Shown here: positions 1-4,617 of the stretch, piece after piece
Layout of the letters: every line of letters starts with the position of its first letter
Position numbering within the stretch: position 1 is the first letter of the stretch
DNA from: Chloroflexota bacterium
GTDB taxonomy: Bacteria; Chloroflexota; Anaerolineae; Ardenticatenales; Ardenticatenaceae
Reading direction: 5' to 3'
Assembly: GCA_003520455.1 (NCBI GenBank)
Contig: DOUV01001062.1
Span: 1 to 6,051 of the forward strand
DNA length: 6,051 bases
The notes under the pieces: generated by a model
Databases searched by the model: none
Told to the model about the DNA's origin: nothing
What the model saw: only the letters and a program-made list of their open reading frames with translations
Made by a program: the position numbers and the translations under genes

Positions 1-135
1 CCCGTAGGGGGAAACCTGTAGAGTTCACGGTGCACCGCTTTGGATCGGACGCAGCCTTCAGGCGCTAACGGAAGGCACTAGCCTATGCGTTGCCTGAGAA
101 GCGGCCGGGCTTCTCGCCCGTGCGGAGCGTCACGC
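1..135. other. Non-coding stretch downstream of greA
   Basis: No convincing coding frame is present. Two inverted repeats can be seen. GCCTTC at 54-59 pairs with GAAGGC at 71-76, and GAGAAGC at 96-102 pairs with GCTTCTC at 109-115. There is also a short perfect palindrome, CGGTGCACCG, at 28-37. Read on the minus strand, this is where greA transcription would end or continue into a gene beyond the window. The next gene cannot be seen. Confidence 0.5.
96..115 (-). terminator. Weak hairpin after greA, possible terminator
   Basis: A 7-bp perfect stem (GAGAAGC/GCTTCTC) with a 6-nt loop lies about 20 nt past the greA stop codon. No run of T follows on either strand, so it is not a canonical intrinsic terminator. 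It may only protect the 3' end or be chance pairing in GC-rich DNA. Confidence 0.25.
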
Positions 136-606
136 TTAGAGAATCTTGAGGATGATGAAGGTCAACAGGCCCCCAGGCGTCTGGACCTGAACCTGGTCGC
201 CAGGTTTCCGGCCCAAGAGCGACCTGCCCAGTGGGGATTCGTTGGAGATACGGCCACTGGTCGGGTCGGCCTCAGCTGAGCCAACGACTGTGAAGACTTC
301 TTCCGTCTGCTCATCCTCCTCGCGGACGCTAACGGTCGAGCCTATAGTGACCATGCTGTTGCCATTGGTACTGTCGATAATCTGGACATGCTTCAGCAAG
401 GCCTCGAGCTCGCGGATGCGCCCCTCAATGAAGCCTTGCTCCATCTTGGCATCGTCGTACTCGGCGTTCTCACGCAAGTCGCCCTCCTCCTTGGCCTGGC
501 GGATGCGTTCGGCGACTTGCGGCCGACGGACGGCCTTGAGATGATGGAGCTCTTCCTCCAGCTTGCGCTTCCCTTCAACAGTCAGCAAAGTGGGCTTATC
601 AGCCAT
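136..606 (-). CDS. greA: Transcription elongation factor GreA
   Basis: GreA enters the secondary channel of RNA polymerase and stimulates cleavage of the 3' end of backtracked RNA, rescuing stalled complexes. The 156-residue product matches the usual length of about 158. An N-terminal coiled-coil hairpin covers roughly residues 10-77. Its tip carries GDLRENAEY, in which D43 and E46 correspond to the acidic pair that coordinates the catalytic Mg2+ in GreA. A C-terminal FKBP-like domain (about 84-156) includes SPLGRSLLGRKPGDQV and a TPGG turn, and ends in a typical beta strand (FIILKIL). Two ATG codons are adjacent (609 and 606). I chose 606 because GAGG at 613-616 then sits 6 nt upstream. A TTG at 624 would only extend the frame into the leader. 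Transcription must cross a terminator-like hairpin just upstream, which suggests attenuation. Identification is secure; the exact start is uncertain by one codon. Confidence 0.96.
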   Translation of the reverse strand: MADKPTLLTVEGKRKLEEELHHLKAVRRPQVAERIRQAKEEGDLRENAEYDDAKMEQGFIEGRIRELEALLKHVQIIDSTNGNSMVTIGSTVSVREEDEQTEEVFTVVGSAEADPTSGRISNESPLGRSLLGRKPGDQVQVQTPGGLLTFIILKIL

Positions 607-621
607 CATTCCCCTCACAGA

Positions 622-661
622 CAAAAAACAAGAAACTGAGGGCCGGGCAGCCCCTCAGTTT
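622..661 (-). terminator. Intrinsic terminator/attenuator in the greA leader
   Basis: On the minus strand AAACTGAGGG (661-652) pairs perfectly with CCCTCAGTTT (642-633), a 10-bp stem with a 9-nt loop. It is followed by CTTGTTTTTTG (632-622), a textbook U-tract. The hairpin starts only about 8 nt after the predicted greA transcription start, and its U-tract ends about 16 nt before the greA start codon. Every transcript starting at the promoter at 675-702, or reading through from the upstream hydrolase gene, must pass it to express greA. It could be simply the terminator of the hydrolase gene, but its place downstream of a strong -10 box favours a regulatory role. Confidence 0.8.
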
Positions 662-674
662 CACCTCTGGAAAT

Positions 675-702
675 ATTATAGTCAAAATTCGAGTGGGCGC
701 AA
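675..702 (-). promoter_or_regulatory. Predicted greA promoter
   Basis: On the minus strand a perfect TATAAT (-10, 680-675) is preceded after 16 nt by TTGCGC (-35, 702-697). The start point would be A at about 668, giving a leader of about 62 nt that consists mostly of the terminator hairpin. The -10 is immediately preceded by TTGAC. The -35 matches the one in front of the hydrolase gene exactly. Confidence 0.7.
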
Positions 703-766
703 GCGGAGCCAGGACTGCTCCAGGGGCACCCAGAGTTGGAAGGGTCCGGGCGGCGAAGTCGGGGTT

Positions 767-786
767 GGGGCGCATGGCCTGCGCCC
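767..786. repeat. GGGGCGCA palindromic repeat, copy 1
   Basis: GGGGCGCA (767-774), a 5-nt centre TGGCC, then TGCGCCC (780-786) form a 7-bp hairpin in the spacer between the hydrolase gene and greA. Two close relatives lie at 4339-4360 and 4391-4412, with the same arms and a centre that also contains GGC. The outer GGTCC (743-747) and GGACC (798-802) could pair around this copy. Such GC-rich arms can arise by chance, but three intergenic copies in 6 kb suggest a repeat family. Confidence 0.55.
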
Positions 787-914
787 GTCCTACTATCGGA
801 CCATCCCACCTTATTTGGAACTGCTTTTGGAACCGTGACGGACTAAGAAGCCAAAGCAAAACAACGTTGTGATTGAATGTACTGCGGTCACACTGGACCC
901 TCCACGTCCACGAG

Positions 915-1637
915 TCACTTGTTCCGTCTGCTCTCCTCCACCAGGGCACGGAACAGTGCGGCGTGCGTCGCCTCCTCGGCGGCGAGGAGTTCGGGATGCC
1001 ACTGAACGCCCACGACGAATGGCCGGTCGCGTCCCTCGATAGCCTCGATCACCCCATCGGGCGCACGAGCCGTGATAATCAGGCCGGGCGCGACCTCTTT
1101 GATTGCCTGGTGATGGTAGCTGTTGGTGTCGATGGCTGTTCCGCCAACGATCTGAGCCAGGCGGCTCGCGGGCTCGATCGTGACCTGATGGCGAATCGCC
1201 TCGGAGTGGTCTGTGTCGTGGCGCAGGGCTCCCGGCCACTGATCTGGGATGTCCTGGATAAGGGTACCGCCGAGGACTACGTTCAGAACCTGAATCCCCC
1301 GACAGATGCCCAGAATCGGTACCTCGTGCTCAAGGGCGGCCTGGACCAATCCGAACTCGACCTGCTCACGAATGGGGTGCAGGCCATAGGTTTTCGGGTG
1401 AACCGACTCGCGGGTGTAGACGGATGGGGTGACATCGGGGCCACCAATCAGGATGAGGCCGGCAAGGAGCGGCATCACCTCGGACACGATGCCGGGAACG
1501 TTGGGGAGCAGCAACGGCGTGCCGCCGGCGGCCGCCACGGAGTCGATGTATGCCTGGGGGACGACCGCCAACTCGGGGCGGTTCTGGTACCGGCCAGCCT
1601 CAATACGGCTCATTGTGATGCCGATCAAAGGTTTCAC
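915..1637 (-). CDS. Gamma-glutamyl-GABA hydrolase-like, peptidase C26
   Basis: A 240-residue class I glutamine amidotransferase-fold hydrolase of the peptidase C26 family, resembling PuuD, which cleaves gamma-glutamyl-GABA to glutamate and GABA in putrescine degradation. Visible signatures are the N-terminal KPLIGIT strand, GLILIGGPDVTPSVY (about 60-74), the nucleophile elbow ILGICRGIQ with Cys112, the motif SYHHQAI (about 173-179) typical of this family, and the C-terminal GVQWHPE with catalytic His214 and Glu216. The length is close to PuuD (about 254). The start is GTG, chosen because the family begins at this strand; no clear Shine-Dalgarno sequence precedes it. No putrescine-pathway genes are adjacent, so the true gamma-glutamyl substrate is unknown. 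The gene has its own promoter and is separated from both neighbours, so it is probably monocistronic. Confidence 0.9.
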   Translation of the reverse strand: MKPLIGITMSRIEAGRYQNRPELAVVPQAYIDSVAAAGGTPLLLPNVPGIVSEVMPLLAGLILIGGPDVTPSVYTRESVHPKTYGLHPIREQVEFGLVQAALEHEVPILGICRGIQVLNVVLGGTLIQDIPDQWPGALRHDTDHSEAIRHQVTIEPASRLAQIVGGTAIDTNSYHHQAIKEVAPGLIITARAPDGVIEAIEGRDRPFVVGVQWHPELLAAEEATHAALFRALVEESRRNK

Positions 1638-1678
1638 GAGAGTTACTCGAAGGAGGCAAGGGTCTCGAAGTTAGCTGG

Positions 1679-1706
1679 ATTCTAGCACGAGGACTCCCCG
1701 GCGCAA
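1679..1706 (-). promoter_or_regulatory. Predicted promoter of the C26 hydrolase gene
   Basis: On the minus strand TTGCGC (1706-1701), a 16-nt spacer and TAGAAT (1684-1679) place the start at A of about 1672, giving a 35-nt leader. The -35 hexamer and spacer length are identical to those of the greA promoter. The leader contains a direct repeat of CTTCGAG on the minus strand, separated by 11 nt, of unknown meaning. Confidence 0.6.
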
Positions 1707-1876
1707 ACCACGATTGAAGATCCGCCCGGCAGCTCTTCAACCGGCTGAAACCAAACCTGAACTCCCAGCACTCGGGGTTGCCATCACGTTTCACACTCGA
1801 TCGACCACTTGAGGTGCGGATTCGAAAAAACGGCACAAGTAAGCACGCTGAGGCTATCAGGAGCGGGGTGGCTCTC

Positions 1877-1917
1877 AGCAGAGCGCCCCGGGCGGGGAGA
1901 GGCACGGGGCGCTTGCT
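1877..1917 (-). terminator. Long GC-rich hairpin, possible operon end
   Basis: AGCGCCCCG (1882-1890) pairs with CGGGGCGCT (1905-1913). After a single bulged G at 1881 the stem continues with AGCA/TGCT (1877-1880 with 1914-1917), giving 13 bp in all and a 14-nt loop. It lies about 90 nt past the stop of the DksA-like gene. No T-run follows on the minus strand, so it may be a Rho-assisted 3' end or a processing or blocking hairpin rather than a classical terminator. Confidence 0.4.
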
Positions 1918-1956
1918 CTTCTGGCTGTTCGTGTGACGTCTGCGTCTTCGAGAGGG

Positions 1957-1996
1957 CGGCGTTCGCCGGAGAGAGCGGTGACCTCTGCCGCCTCTC
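1957..1996 (-). other. Two adjacent hairpins after the DksA-like gene
   Basis: GAGAGCGG (1971-1978) pairs with CCGC-C-TCTC (1988-1996) with one bulged C. Next to it CGGC-GTTC-GCCG (1957-1968) forms a tight 4-bp hairpin with a tetraloop. They begin about 10 nt beyond the stop codon at 2006. They may protect the 3' end of the operon message; no U-tract is present. Confidence 0.35.
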
Positions 1997-2005
1997 GCGC
2001 TGCCG

Positions 2006-2365
2006 CTAGCGACGACCACCCTGGCTGCGGGCTTTGCCGGCGCAGGTCACGCATAGAGTGGTGAACGGGAGTATCTCGAGTCGCTCGGGATTGATAGGTT
2101 CACCACAAGACGTGCAGAGGCCATACGTGCCGGCGTCGATCTGAGCCAGCGCCGCATCAATCTGGGTCAGGCGATGATCGTACTGGGATATCAACAGCGT
2201 TGCTTTTTCGCGCTCGACGATGCCCGGGTCGCCCTCGCCCATCCCGAAGTCGGCTTCGTACTCATCCCGATCGCGACGGATGCGCTCGAGTTCGTCCAGC
2301 GTGGCCTCACGTTCACGGAGCAACCGCGCACGGATGGCCTCTAATGTTGGTGCAGTCTGGCTCAT
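2006..2365 (-). CDS. TraR/DksA-family C4 zinc-finger protein
   Basis: The 119-residue protein has the DksA/TraR layout. A charged coiled-coil hairpin is predicted at about residues 8-37 and 48-77. A C4 zinc finger follows, with C84-x2-C87, a 17-residue spacer, then C105-x2-C108, in the family context YGLCTSCGEPI...ERLEILPFTTLCVTC. Family members bind the RNA polymerase secondary channel and modulate initiation, often with ppGpp. The coiled-coil tip here (residues 38-50, FGMGEGDPG) lacks the DxxDxA motif of E. coli DksA, so a DksA-like effect on polymerase cannot be assumed and no gene symbol is given. The start at 2365 is well supported by GGAGGT at 2371-2376, 5 nt upstream. No promoter is evident in the 66 nt after rluD, so it is probably the last gene of the lspA-rluD operon. 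Confidence 0.9.
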   Translation of the reverse strand: MSQTAPTLEAIRARLLREREATLDELERIRRDRDEYEADFGMGEGDPGIVEREKATLLISQYDHRLTQIDAALAQIDAGTYGLCTSCGEPINPERLEILPFTTLCVTCAGKARSQGGRR

Positions 2366-2431
2366 AAAGAACCTCCACTTTGGCCCCGATCCAGGTTGGC
2401 GCGAGCCGCTTTTCCGGCGGGGCGTGTCTGA

Positions 2432-3382
2432 CTACTGTGATCGTTGGCTTTCTGGCAGCTTTGAAGTTCGAAGCGTCTCCAACACGGCCGCCAATTCGGG
2501 CGGCAATGGCGCCTCGAAGGTGCGCGGCTCAGACTCGCCTGGGAGTTGGAGCGTCAATCGCCAGGCGTGCAGAAAATGACGCTCGAGCGCGAGCCGCTGG
2601 CGCCGTGGACCGTAGACCCGGTCGCCAACGACAGGGTGGTCGATCGCTGCCAGGTGGACGCGAATTTGATGTGTACGGCCGGTGACGGGGCGGACGTTGA
2701 GGAGAGTGTACTCCTTGTATGTCTCGATGACCTCGTAGCGAGTCTCAGCTGGCCGTCCCGTTGCCACGACGGCCCGTCGCTGACGGTGGTGCAGGTCGCG
2801 TCCGATAGGCCCCTCAATCACTCCGCGCGCCGCCTCAGGCTGACCCTGGACCAGGGCCAGGTATTCTTTTATCACGGCGCGGCGCTTGAATTGCCGTTGC
2901 AGGTACCGCCGCGCCCGCACAGATTTCGCAATGACGAGCAAGCCGCTCGTCTCCCGGTCGAGCCGGTGAACGATTCCCGGTCGCTCGGGTTGCTCCGCGT
3001 CGTTCAACTCGGGATACCGCGCCAGAAGCGCGTTGACCAACGTGCCGCCGATATGGCCCGGTGCCGGATGGACGACCATCCCGGCTGGTTTGTTGATGAC
3101 CAGGGCGCACTCGTTCTCGTACATCACGTCAAGCTGGATCGGCTCCGGTGCAGGCTGCTCGGGGGCCGGAGCAGGCAGCTGTACCACGACGATCTCCCCG
3201 CCCTCGAGTTTGACCCCGCTTTTGGCGGGCACGCAGCCTTCAACGGTCACCTGACCCGCCTCGATAAGCTTCTGGATCTGAGAACGACTGAGGGCGGTGA
3301 TCTGCGTAGTCAGCCAGCGATCAAGGCGTTCACCGCGGGCACCGACCGGGACGGTGAGGGTGCGAACGGCGCCGGGGCTCAT
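2432..3382 (-). CDS. rluD: RluA-family 23S rRNA pseudouridine synthase (RluD-like)
   Basis: A 316-residue enzyme that isomerises uridine to pseudouridine; RluD modifies helix 69 of 23S rRNA. An N-terminal S4 RNA-binding domain spans about 16-68 (ERLDRWL, SRSQIQKLIEAGQVTVEG). The catalytic domain follows, with VINKPAGMVVHPAPGH (about 95-110) and the signature GIVHRLDRETSGLLVIAK, in which Asp142 is the catalytic residue. RTHQIRVHLA and HPVVGDRVYG complete the family pattern further on. Length and S4-plus-catalytic architecture fit RluD; other RluA-family targets such as RluC cannot be excluded. Its ATG overlaps the lspA stop as ATGA, so translation is probably coupled, which explains the lack of a strong ribosome binding site. 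Confidence 0.93.
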   Translation of the reverse strand: MSPGAVRTLTVPVGARGERLDRWLTTQITALSRSQIQKLIEAGQVTVEGCVPAKSGVKLEGGEIVVVQLPAPAPEQPAPEPIQLDVMYENECALVINKPAGMVVHPAPGHIGGTLVNALLARYPELNDAEQPERPGIVHRLDRETSGLLVIAKSVRARRYLQRQFKRRAVIKEYLALVQGQPEAARGVIEGPIGRDLHHRQRRAVVATGRPAETRYEVIETYKEYTLLNVRPVTGRTHQIRVHLAAIDHPVVGDRVYGPRRQRLALERHFLHAWRLTLQLPGESEPRTFEAPLPPELAAVLETLRTSKLPESQRSQ

Positions 3383-4059
3383 TGCCCGTGCGGGGGTTCG
3401 ACGCGTTCGCTACTGCTTCCCGGAAGGTTGTTTCCGTCGATGAGCCGCTGAGCCTCTTCCGGTTCAAGGTGGCGGTGGCCGTTGCTGGCAGGCGGGGCGG
3501 AGAGTGTCGGGGGCCACGAGGTCGGCGCATCGATAGCGGCAGGCGCGTCGGCTTTTTGTTGCTCGAGCCGGTCTTCGCGCCAGAAATGCCAGGCCAGAAT
3601 CAGGACGCCGGTGACGATGGCGCTGTCGGCTACATTGAATACCGGCCAGATGCCCACCTCGACAAAATCCACGACGGAGCCCAGCCGCAGCCGATCCACC
3701 AGATTGCCGAGGGCACCACCTAACTGAAGCCCCAAACTCAGGAAAAGCCACCACTGGTGACTCGGGAGGCGCCGATAGTAGAACGCGATGGCGGCCGAGA
3801 CGATAATCGCGACGATCACGAAGAAGAGTCCGCGGTCGGGCAAGATGCCGAAGGCGGCTCCGGTGTTGCTGACATGGGTGATCGCGAAGAGCTTGAGGAC
3901 AGGAACGGCGGCGAAGGGCCGCCAGCTTTCCCACAATGCCAGCTCGCGTGTGACCAGCATCTTTGTAAGCTGATCCGCCGTGAAAACCAGCGCGGCAATC
4001 AGCCAGAGCATCCACCTATAGTTGCGTCGCGGCCGCGCCGCGGTGGGATTGGGCATCAT
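3379..4059 (-). CDS. lspA: Lipoprotein signal peptidase II (LspA)
   Basis: LspA is an inner-membrane aspartyl protease that removes the signal peptide of diacylglyceryl-prolipoproteins. From the first of two ATGs (4059, 4056) the protein has 226 residues. Hydrophobic segments lie at about 17-33, 77-95, 103-121 and 143-160. Family motifs are ADQLTK (28-33), SNTGAAFG (64-71), GALGNLVDRLRLGSVVDF with catalytic Asp131, and FNVADSAI with catalytic Asp145. Usual LspA length is about 160. This one carries a short basic N-terminal extension (MPNPTAARPRRN) and a proline- and alanine-rich, charged C-terminal tail of about 63 residues, expected on the cytoplasmic side. The tail belongs to the gene, because its stop overlaps the rluD start. 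The frame is open upstream to 4221, but the -10 box at 4072-4067 makes translation from there unlikely. The message appears leaderless. Confidence 0.95.
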   Translation of the reverse strand: MMPNPTAARPRRNYRWMLWLIAALVFTADQLTKMLVTRELALWESWRPFAAVPVLKLFAITHVSNTGAAFGILPDRGLFFVIVAIIVSAAIAFYYRRLPSHQWWLFLSLGLQLGGALGNLVDRLRLGSVVDFVEVGIWPVFNVADSAIVTGVLILAWHFWREDRLEQQKADAPAAIDAPTSWPPTLSAPPASNGHRHLEPEEAQRLIDGNNLPGSSSERVEPPHGQ

Positions 4060-4066
4060 AGTGGCT

Positions 4067-4095
4067 ATTCTAGTCAAGAGCCACCAATCGAGCAA
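4067..4095 (-). promoter_or_regulatory. Predicted lspA operon promoter (leaderless)
   Basis: On the minus strand TTGCTC (4095-4090), a 17-nt spacer and TAGAAT (4072-4067) are followed by only 7 nt before the first lspA ATG. The start point would be 4060 or 4059, the A of the ATG itself. No Shine-Dalgarno sequence is present, in agreement with a leaderless mRNA. As at greA, TTGAC directly precedes the -10 box. Confidence 0.65.
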
Positions 4096-4176
4096 GCGCG
4101 GGGCGGTGTGTACGGACGTCCCAGGCTCATGGACGTGTGCGGCCCGTGGGGCCGGCCGCGCAACCGTGGAACGTAA

Positions 4177-4263
4177 GGGGGTTGCCGGGCCAGCCGTCTG
4201 CCGGGAACGGCGCGGGCTCACGCGCTCGACGGCAAATCGCCCGAAGCTGGGCTGTGGCCCCCC
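4177..4263 (+). ncRNA. Candidate nested RNA fold (unrecognised)
   Basis: CGGGC (4186-4190) pairs with GCCCG (4239-4243), and inside it GCCGTC (4193-4198) pairs with GACGGC (4228-4233). Within that, GCCG-GGAA-CGGC (4200-4211) forms a hairpin with a GNRA-type tetraloop, and GCG/CGC (4212-4214 with 4221-4223) forms a second arm, making a three-way junction. GGGGG (4177-4181) could pair with CCCCC near 4258-4263 outside. The GNRA loop appears only if the plus strand is transcribed. No promoter or known family was recognised, and GC-rich DNA folds easily, so this remains a candidate. Confidence 0.3.
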
Positions 4264-4338
4264 AGGGCGAGGGCATCGGTCAAGTCGTCGTTGAAATGAC
4301 TACCAGGCCTCTGCGGAGGGTGTTTTCAGGTTCGTCGT

Positions 4339-4360
4339 GGGGCGCACGGCTGTGCGCCCC
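4339..4360. repeat. GGGGCGCA palindromic repeat, copy 2
   Basis: A perfect 9-bp stem (GGGGCGCAC/GTGCGCCCC) has the tetranucleotide loop GGCT. With the two following bases TC it matches copy 3 at 21 of 24 positions. Confidence 0.7.
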
Positions 4361-4388
4361 TCTATCAGCGCGCCCGCGACCTCGAAAA

Positions 4389-4414
4389 GAGGGGCGCAGG
4401 GCCCTGCGCCCCTC
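4389..4414. repeat. GGGGCGCA palindromic repeat, copy 3
   Basis: A perfect 26-bp palindrome has arms GAGGGGCGCAGGG (4389-4401) and its exact complement (4402-4414). Relative to copy 2, the pair C4347-G4352 is replaced by G4399-C4404, a compensatory double change, and G-T becomes G-C at the next inner pair. The two cores start 52 bp apart, about five helical turns. Confidence 0.7.
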
Positions 4415-4479
4415 CAGACCAGATCCCCAACCGCACCAACGACGACTTGACTGCCGTTTGCTCAAAGGTCAGGCGTGCG

Positions 4480-4494
4480 AGGTGCGTCGCACCT
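4480..4494. promoter_or_regulatory. Odd-length palindrome, possible operator
   Basis: AGGTGCG-T-CGCACCT is a perfect 7-bp inverted repeat around a single central T. GGCG (4472-4475) and CGCC (4496-4499) add a further imperfect arm. It lies about 160 nt upstream of the predicted kinase transcription start. It could be a binding site for a dimeric regulator, or a hairpin; no regulator can be assigned. Confidence 0.3.
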
Positions 4495-4559
4495 GCGCCG
4501 TGCTCGTGATGGCTGCGCAAGGCGCGATGATACCCTGGCGAGTGCCCCCTGAAGGAGGC

Positions 4560-4575
4560 AGGTAGGTAGGTAGGT
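4560..4575 (+). repeat. Four tandem AGGT units
   Basis: The tetranucleotide AGGT is repeated four times without interruption, about 43 nt upstream of the -35 box of the kinase promoter. It is short and could expand or contract by slippage, but no effect can be shown from one sequence. Confidence 0.6.
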
Positions 4576-4617
4576 TGCACCCTGACAATTGAGCCGCCCG
4601 GTCCGGCCCGATGCTGA

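Larger units (their letters stand above)
1638..2005. other. Spacer between DksA-like and hydrolase genes
   Basis: This 368-nt stretch has no credible gene. On the side near 1640-1706 it contains the hydrolase promoter and leader. On the other side it contains three GC-rich inverted repeats (1877-1917, 1957-1968 and 1971-1996), listed below, where the lspA-rluD-dksA-like transcript would end. An isolated run of six T on the minus strand (1833-1828) has no stem directly before it. Confidence 0.6.
4279..4451. repeat. 173-bp element bounded by perfect 15-bp inverted repeats
   Basis: GTCAAGTCGTCGTTG (4279-4293) and CAACGACGACTTGAC (4437-4451) are exact reverse complements 143 nt apart. Inside lie three hairpins: CCTC-TGCG-GAGG (4308-4319), whose loop is a UNCG-type tetraloop when read as plus-strand RNA, and the two GGGGCGCA palindromes (4339-4360 and 4389-4414). 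Either the ends are terminal inverted repeats of a small non-autonomous mobile element, or the whole is one multibranched RNA closed by a 15-bp helix. No clear target-site duplication flanks it and no coding content is seen. Confidence 0.6.
4096..4617. other. Divergent spacer between lspA and kinase genes
   Basis: This stretch of more than 500 nt has open frames on both strands, but all are low-complexity, arginine-, proline- and alanine-rich translations without family features. I see no protein gene here. It contains the nested fold at 4177-4263, the inverted-repeat-bounded element at 4279-4451, an odd-length palindrome at 4480-4494 and four tandem AGGT units at 4560-4575. Confidence 0.6.

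Noticed and set aside
1..50. Minus-strand sequence AAAGCGGTGCACCGTG looks like a T-box core (AGGGTGGNACCGCG).
   Set aside because: The invariant TGGN that pairs with the tRNA acceptor end is missing, and no stem I with specifier loop could be traced.
599..949. Minus-strand open frame of 116 codons between the hydrolase gene and greA.
   Set aside because: It runs through the greA promoter and the terminator hairpin and has no recognisable protein features.
873..1685. Long plus-strand open frame (270 codons) opposite the hydrolase gene.
   Set aside because: It is antisense to a clear peptidase C26 gene with intact catalytic motifs; long antisense frames are common in GC-rich codon usage and this one shows no family motif.
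2546..3451. Plus-strand open frame of 301 codons opposite rluD.
   Set aside because: It is a shadow of the pseudouridine synthase, whose frame has all expected motifs; the antisense product has none.
4060..4221. Upstream extension of lspA by 54 residues.
   Set aside because: It contains no LspA-like sequence, is arginine- and proline-rich, and lies upstream of the predicted promoter.
4279..4451. Reading the element as an insertion sequence.
   Set aside because: It is far too short to encode a transposase and shows no clear target-site duplication; only a non-autonomous element or RNA remains possible.
4137..4565. Plus-strand open frame of 142 codons in the spacer.
   Set aside because: Low-complexity Arg/Pro/Ala composition, and it runs straight through the inverted repeat and palindromes; no ribosome binding site or family features.
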